64,000 bases of DNA from CAZGSN01 sp964371655 (GTDB lineage Bacteria > Desulfobacterota > Binatia > HRBIN30): NCBI GenBank assembly GCA_964371655.1, contig CAYJOD010000015.1:1-64000 (forward strand). The letters are read 5' to 3'. Shown here one piece after another: positions 62,489 through 64,000 of this stretch. Positions within the stretch are counted from its first letter, which is position 1, and every line of letters begins with the position of its first letter. The position numbers and the translations under genes are program-made. The notes under the pieces were generated by a model. That model was not told the origin of the DNA. It ran no database searches and saw nothing but the letters and a program-made list of their open reading frames with translations.

Positions 62489-63874
62489 ATGCCCCGCGCG
62501 CTCACCGTCCTGCTGATCTCGGCCAATACCGAGAAGCTTCCCGACCCGGTCTTCCCGCTCGGGGCTGCGTACATGGCCGCGGTTGCGGAGCGACACGGTC
62601 ATCACGTCGACACTCTCGATTTATGTTTTCTCGGAGCCCTGCGTCCGGCGCTGGACGACAAGATTCGCGATACCGCGCCGGACGTCGTCGCCATTTCGCT
62701 GCGCAATCTCGACTCGTCGGCCTATCCGCTCAACACGTCGTACATCGACGACTACTCTTGCCTGGTCGACGCGATCCGCGAGCTCAGCGCTGCGCCGATC
62801 GTCCTTGGTGGCCCGGGGTTCACCATCATGCCGACCACCATTCTGGAACACCTGCACGCCGACGTCGGCGTCGTTGGCGAAGGCGAAGCGGCGTTTCCGT
62901 GGATCCTCGAGCGCCTGGCGGAAGGTGTGGCGCTCGTCTCCAACAATGAGTTCCGCTGTGAGCCGCACGGCTCCGGGGTCTTGGTGACTCCGGTGATGCG
63001 CATCAAGCATCTCGATATCACCGGTCTCCCGATGCGCCAGCGTTTCGACTTCCAGACCTACTACGAGCGCGGCGGCGCCTTGAATATCCAGACCAAGCGC
63101 GGCTGCTACTTTGAGTGTATCTTCTGCAGCTACCCGCTCATCGAAGGCTCGAAGGTGCGCATGCGCTCGGCGACCGGCGTCGTCGATGAGATCCAGCAGA
63201 TGCGCGAGGAGCACCAGGTGCGCCATTGGTTCTTCGTCGACAACATCTTCAACATGCCGATCCGCCACGCCAAGGAGATCTGCGAGGAGATCGCGGCGCG
63301 CGATCTCGACATCGAGTGGTCCGGCTATCTCAACCCGAAGTTCATCGACGATGAGCTGTGCGCCTTGATGGCGCGCTCGGGTTGCAAGGCGATCGAGTTC
63401 GGTACCGACTCCGGTGCAGCGACGATGATCGCGAGCTTGAAGAAGGAGTTCGACCCCGACGATTTGCGCGCGTCCTCGGCGCTCTGCCACAAGCATGGTC
63501 TCAAGTTCTGTCACAGCCTCATTTTCGGCGGTCCCGGGGAGACCGACGCCTCCGTCGACGAGACCATCGCCGTGATGGAGGAGGTGAAGCCGACGGCCGT
63601 GATTGCCATGACCGGCATCCGCATCCTGCCGGGCACCGAAATGGTGGACATCGCTCTGCGCGATGGGCAGATCGATGCCGACGACAACCTCCTGCATCCG
63701 AAATTCTATATCGCGCCGAGTCTCGGCGACGAGCTCATCGACCGTATCGACTCCTACGCCCGCGCCCACTCCAATTGGATCGTGCCGGGAAAAGGCATCA
63801 AGACCAACGTGCAAGTTCTGCAGCGTCTGCGCGAGCGCAAGATCAAGGGACAACTGTGGCGGTTGCTGCACTGA
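62489..63874 (+). CDS. B12-binding-domain radical SAM protein
   Basis: A 461-aa enzyme. The N-terminal ~170 residues have a cobalamin-binding-like Rossmann fold (PVFPLGAAYMAAVAERHGHHV, PIVLGGPGFTIMP, VGVVGEGEAAFPWIL). The radical SAM core has CX3CX2C at Cys206, Cys210 and Cys213 (RGCYFECIFCSYP), then IEFGTDSGAATMI. A B12-dependent methyl transfer or other carbon-centred radical reaction is typical of this class, but the reaction is not known here. It begins 7 bases after the chain-length-factor-like gene and overlaps the SDR start, which places it in the same pathway. Confidence 0.88.
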   Translation: MPRALTVLLISANTEKLPDPVFPLGAAYMAAVAERHGHHVDTLDLCFLGALRPALDDKIRDTAPDVVAISLRNLDSSAYPLNTSYIDDYSCLVDAIRELSAAPIVLGGPGFTIMPTTILEHLHADVGVVGEGEAAFPWILERLAEGVALVSNNEFRCEPHGSGVLVTPVMRIKHLDITGLPMRQRFDFQTYYERGGALNIQTKRGCYFECIFCSYPLIEGSKVRMRSATGVVDEIQQMREEHQVRHWFFVDNIFNMPIRHAKEICEEIAARDLDIEWSGYLNPKFIDDELCALMARSGCKAIEFGTDSGAATMIASLKKEFDPDDLRASSALCHKHGLKFCHSLIFGGPGETDASVDETIAVMEEVKPTAVIAMTGIRILPGTEMVDIALRDGQIDADDNLLHPKFYIAPSLGDELIDRIDSYARAHSNWIVPGKGIKTNVQVLQRLRERKIKGQLWRLLH

Positions 63875-64000
63875 AGGACCTGGGCTTGCAGGGCCGCCGC
63901 GTCCTGGTCACCGGCGCGTCGCGTGGCATCGGTGCGGCGACCGCCATCGCCCTGGCCGCCGCGGGCGCGCGCGTCGCCGTGAACTACGCGCGTTCCGCCG
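63856..64000 (+). CDS. SDR-family oxidoreductase, partial (FabG-like)
   Basis: Only the first 48 codons lie in the window. From GTG 63856 the product reads MAVAALKDLGLQGRRVLVTG then ASRGIGAATAIALAAAG. This gives the TGASRGIG nucleotide-binding motif of short-chain dehydrogenases/reductases, commonly FabG-type ketoreductases next to ketosynthases. It overlaps the radical SAM gene by 19 bases, with AGGGA a few bases before the GTG. The 3' end is beyond the window. Confidence 0.8.
   Translation, partial: MAVAALKDLGLQGRRVLVTGASRGIGAATAIALAAAGARVAVNYARSA

Overview
The window is GC-rich chromosomal DNA from a Gram-negative-type bacterium. Secreted proteins with Sec signals, a periplasmic glucan-biosynthesis protein (OpgG), multi-domain exoproteins with Thr/Pro-rich linkers and dockerin-like tails, and many dispersed palindromic repeats together suggest a deltaproteobacterial-grade soil or sediment lineage (Myxococcota, Binatota or Desulfobacterota-like). 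The lineage is inferred from gene style only; no rRNA or tRNA gene was seen. A run of exactly 100 N (18870-18969) shows that this is a scaffolded assembly.

Left part (1-14.6 kb): dnaE at the edge is followed by accessory DNA. This holds a TTG-start hypothetical gene, a DUF6338 membrane protein overlapping a tiny proline-rich protein, and a 1578-aa secreted metzincin-like metalloprotease. Next come a small membrane protein, a three-gene module of conserved unknown families (11289-12924), and a DDE transposase with an N-terminal SWIM zinc finger, divergent from a small ribbon-helix-helix-like protein.

Central part (15-52 kb): almost everything is on the minus strand and forms an exoprotein island. 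It contains a secreted alpha/beta hydrolase with a cohesin-like plus dockerin-like tail, and a 4963-aa giant protein (FN3, metalloprotease-like, FG-GAP, LamG, CSLREA, ELWxxDGT repeats, same tail). It continues with a NarL-type response regulator, a DUF1566 protein, an FG-GAP protein, a BMP-family lipoprotein and a parallel beta-helix protein. Two more ELWxxDGT repeat proteins, a DUF1554-like protein and a second hydrolase paralog follow. Modules are visibly shuffled between these genes. A second NarL-type regulator overlapping a HisKA_3 sensor kinase closes the island, so two paralogous regulators and one kinase bracket most of the exoproteins.

Right part (52.5-64 kb): acyl-CoA dehydrogenase, SAM methyltransferase, YjbQ-family protein, alpha/beta hydrolase, OpgG and a Cys-rich secreted protein precede a compact biosynthetic run. 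That run is a ketosynthase with an intact Cys-His-His triad, a ketosynthase-like partner with Gln in place of the Cys (chain-length-factor-like), a B12-binding-type radical SAM enzyme and the start of an SDR reductase. It looks like a type II fatty acid/polyketide-style pathway continuing beyond the window. Intergenic regions throughout carry several families of dispersed inverted repeats.
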